Part shown: positions 5,544 to 5,805 of the stretch, piece after piece | Layout of the letters: every line of letters starts with the position of its first letter | Position numbering within the stretch: position 1 is the first letter of the stretch | DNA from: Gammaproteobacteria bacterium | Lineage (GTDB): Bacteria > Pseudomonadota > Gammaproteobacteria > Ga0077536 | Direction of reading: 5' to 3' | DNA: 5,805 bases | Assembly (NCBI GenBank): GCA_030639105.1 | Contig: DAOWDI010000068.1 | Span: 1-5,805, forward strand | Position numbers and translations under genes: made by a program | The notes under the pieces: model-generated | Database searches by the model: none | Told to the model about the DNA's origin: nothing | The model's input: the letters and a program-made list of their open reading frames with translations, nothing else

Positions 5544-5805
5544 ACACGAACTCCGATACCAATATCTTGATCGTCGAAGACGATGATGCACTACGCGAGG
5601 CCTTGTGCGAGACGGCTCAGATCGCCGGCTACACGGCGCTGCCAGCGGCGCATGGTAACGCGGCGTTGAATATCCTGTCAGACACCAACATCGATCTGGT
5701 GATCAGCGATATCAAGATGAAGGGGATGGACGGGATCGCGTTCATGGAGAAGGTTCGGGTGAAGACGCCGAACCAGCGCTTCATCTTGATTACGGGCTAC
5801 CCCAC
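5540..5805 (+). CDS. flrC: Flagellar sigma-54 response regulator FlrC/FleR, N-terminal part
   Basis: The gene runs off the window after 88 complete codons. The visible part is a receiver domain: ILIVEDDDALREAL with acidic residues Glu13-Asp14-Asp15, the phosphoacceptor Asp57 in VISDIKMKGMDG, and the conserved Thr85 in ILITGYP. The missing part should hold the AAA+ sigma-54 activator domain and a helix-turn-helix, as in FlrC/FleR; this follows from the gene pairing, not from the visible sequence. The ATGA overlap with flrB implies translational coupling and expression from the sigma-54 promoter at 4242. Phosphorylation by FlrB at Asp57 should activate middle flagellar promoters. Confidence 0.88.
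   Translation, partial: MNTNSDTNILIVEDDDALREALCETAQIAGYTALPAAHGNAALNILSDTNIDLVISDIKMKGMDGIAFMEKVRVKTPNQRFILITGYP

Noticed and set aside
5040..5591. Minus-strand ORF of 183 codons
   Set aside because: It lies wholly antisense to the ATPase domain of FlrB and the start of flrC, and its Arg-rich translation shows no domain.

Overview
The window most likely comes from a gammaproteobacterium with a polar flagellum. Its right end holds the start of the flagellar two-component operon flrB-flrC (fleS-fleR in Pseudomonas), read rightward. In front of it are a sigma-54 promoter and the last 54 codons of an flrA/fleQ-type regulator gene. I cannot name the genus. The assignment rests on conserved motifs and on the known flrA-flrB-flrC gene order.

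Layout from left to right. Bases 1-121 resemble the flrA-flrB intergenic region further right, including a textbook sigma-54 promoter (49-64), but no flrB gene follows. Bases 122-641 hold one doubtful small ORF and two GC-rich hairpins. An endonuclease/exonuclease/phosphatase (EEP) family gene lies on the minus strand (642-1490). Next is a decayed, 5'-truncated remnant of a metallo-beta-lactamase-fold hydrolase gene on the plus strand (about 1601-1854). A large minus-strand gene (1855-3768) encodes a TIR domain, one membrane segment and a WD40 propeller. A hairpin-rich spacer follows (3769-4010), then the flrA tail (4011-4175), the second sigma-54 promoter (4242-4257), flrB (4317-5543) and the truncated flrC (5540-5805).

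The main structural observation is that a cargo segment of about 4 kb sits between two related but diverged copies of the flrA-flrB junction. The left copy starts at the window edge, so an intact flrA is predicted just outside, with its stop codon about 18 bp before base 1. The right copy brings a second, 5'-truncated flrA tail and the functional flrB. This looks like insertion or recombination at a flagellar regulatory locus. It carried in a probable TIR-based defence or signalling protein, an EEP-fold protein and a dying hydrolase gene.

FlrB and FlrC should form the kinase/regulator pair that activates middle flagellar genes, with transcription of the pair dependent on sigma-54 and FlrA. 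The TIR-TM-WD40 protein fits a membrane-anchored sensor-effector: WD40 propeller as sensor, TIR as NAD-consuming or signalling domain. No recognised multi-gene defence operon is visible around it, so that role is inferred.
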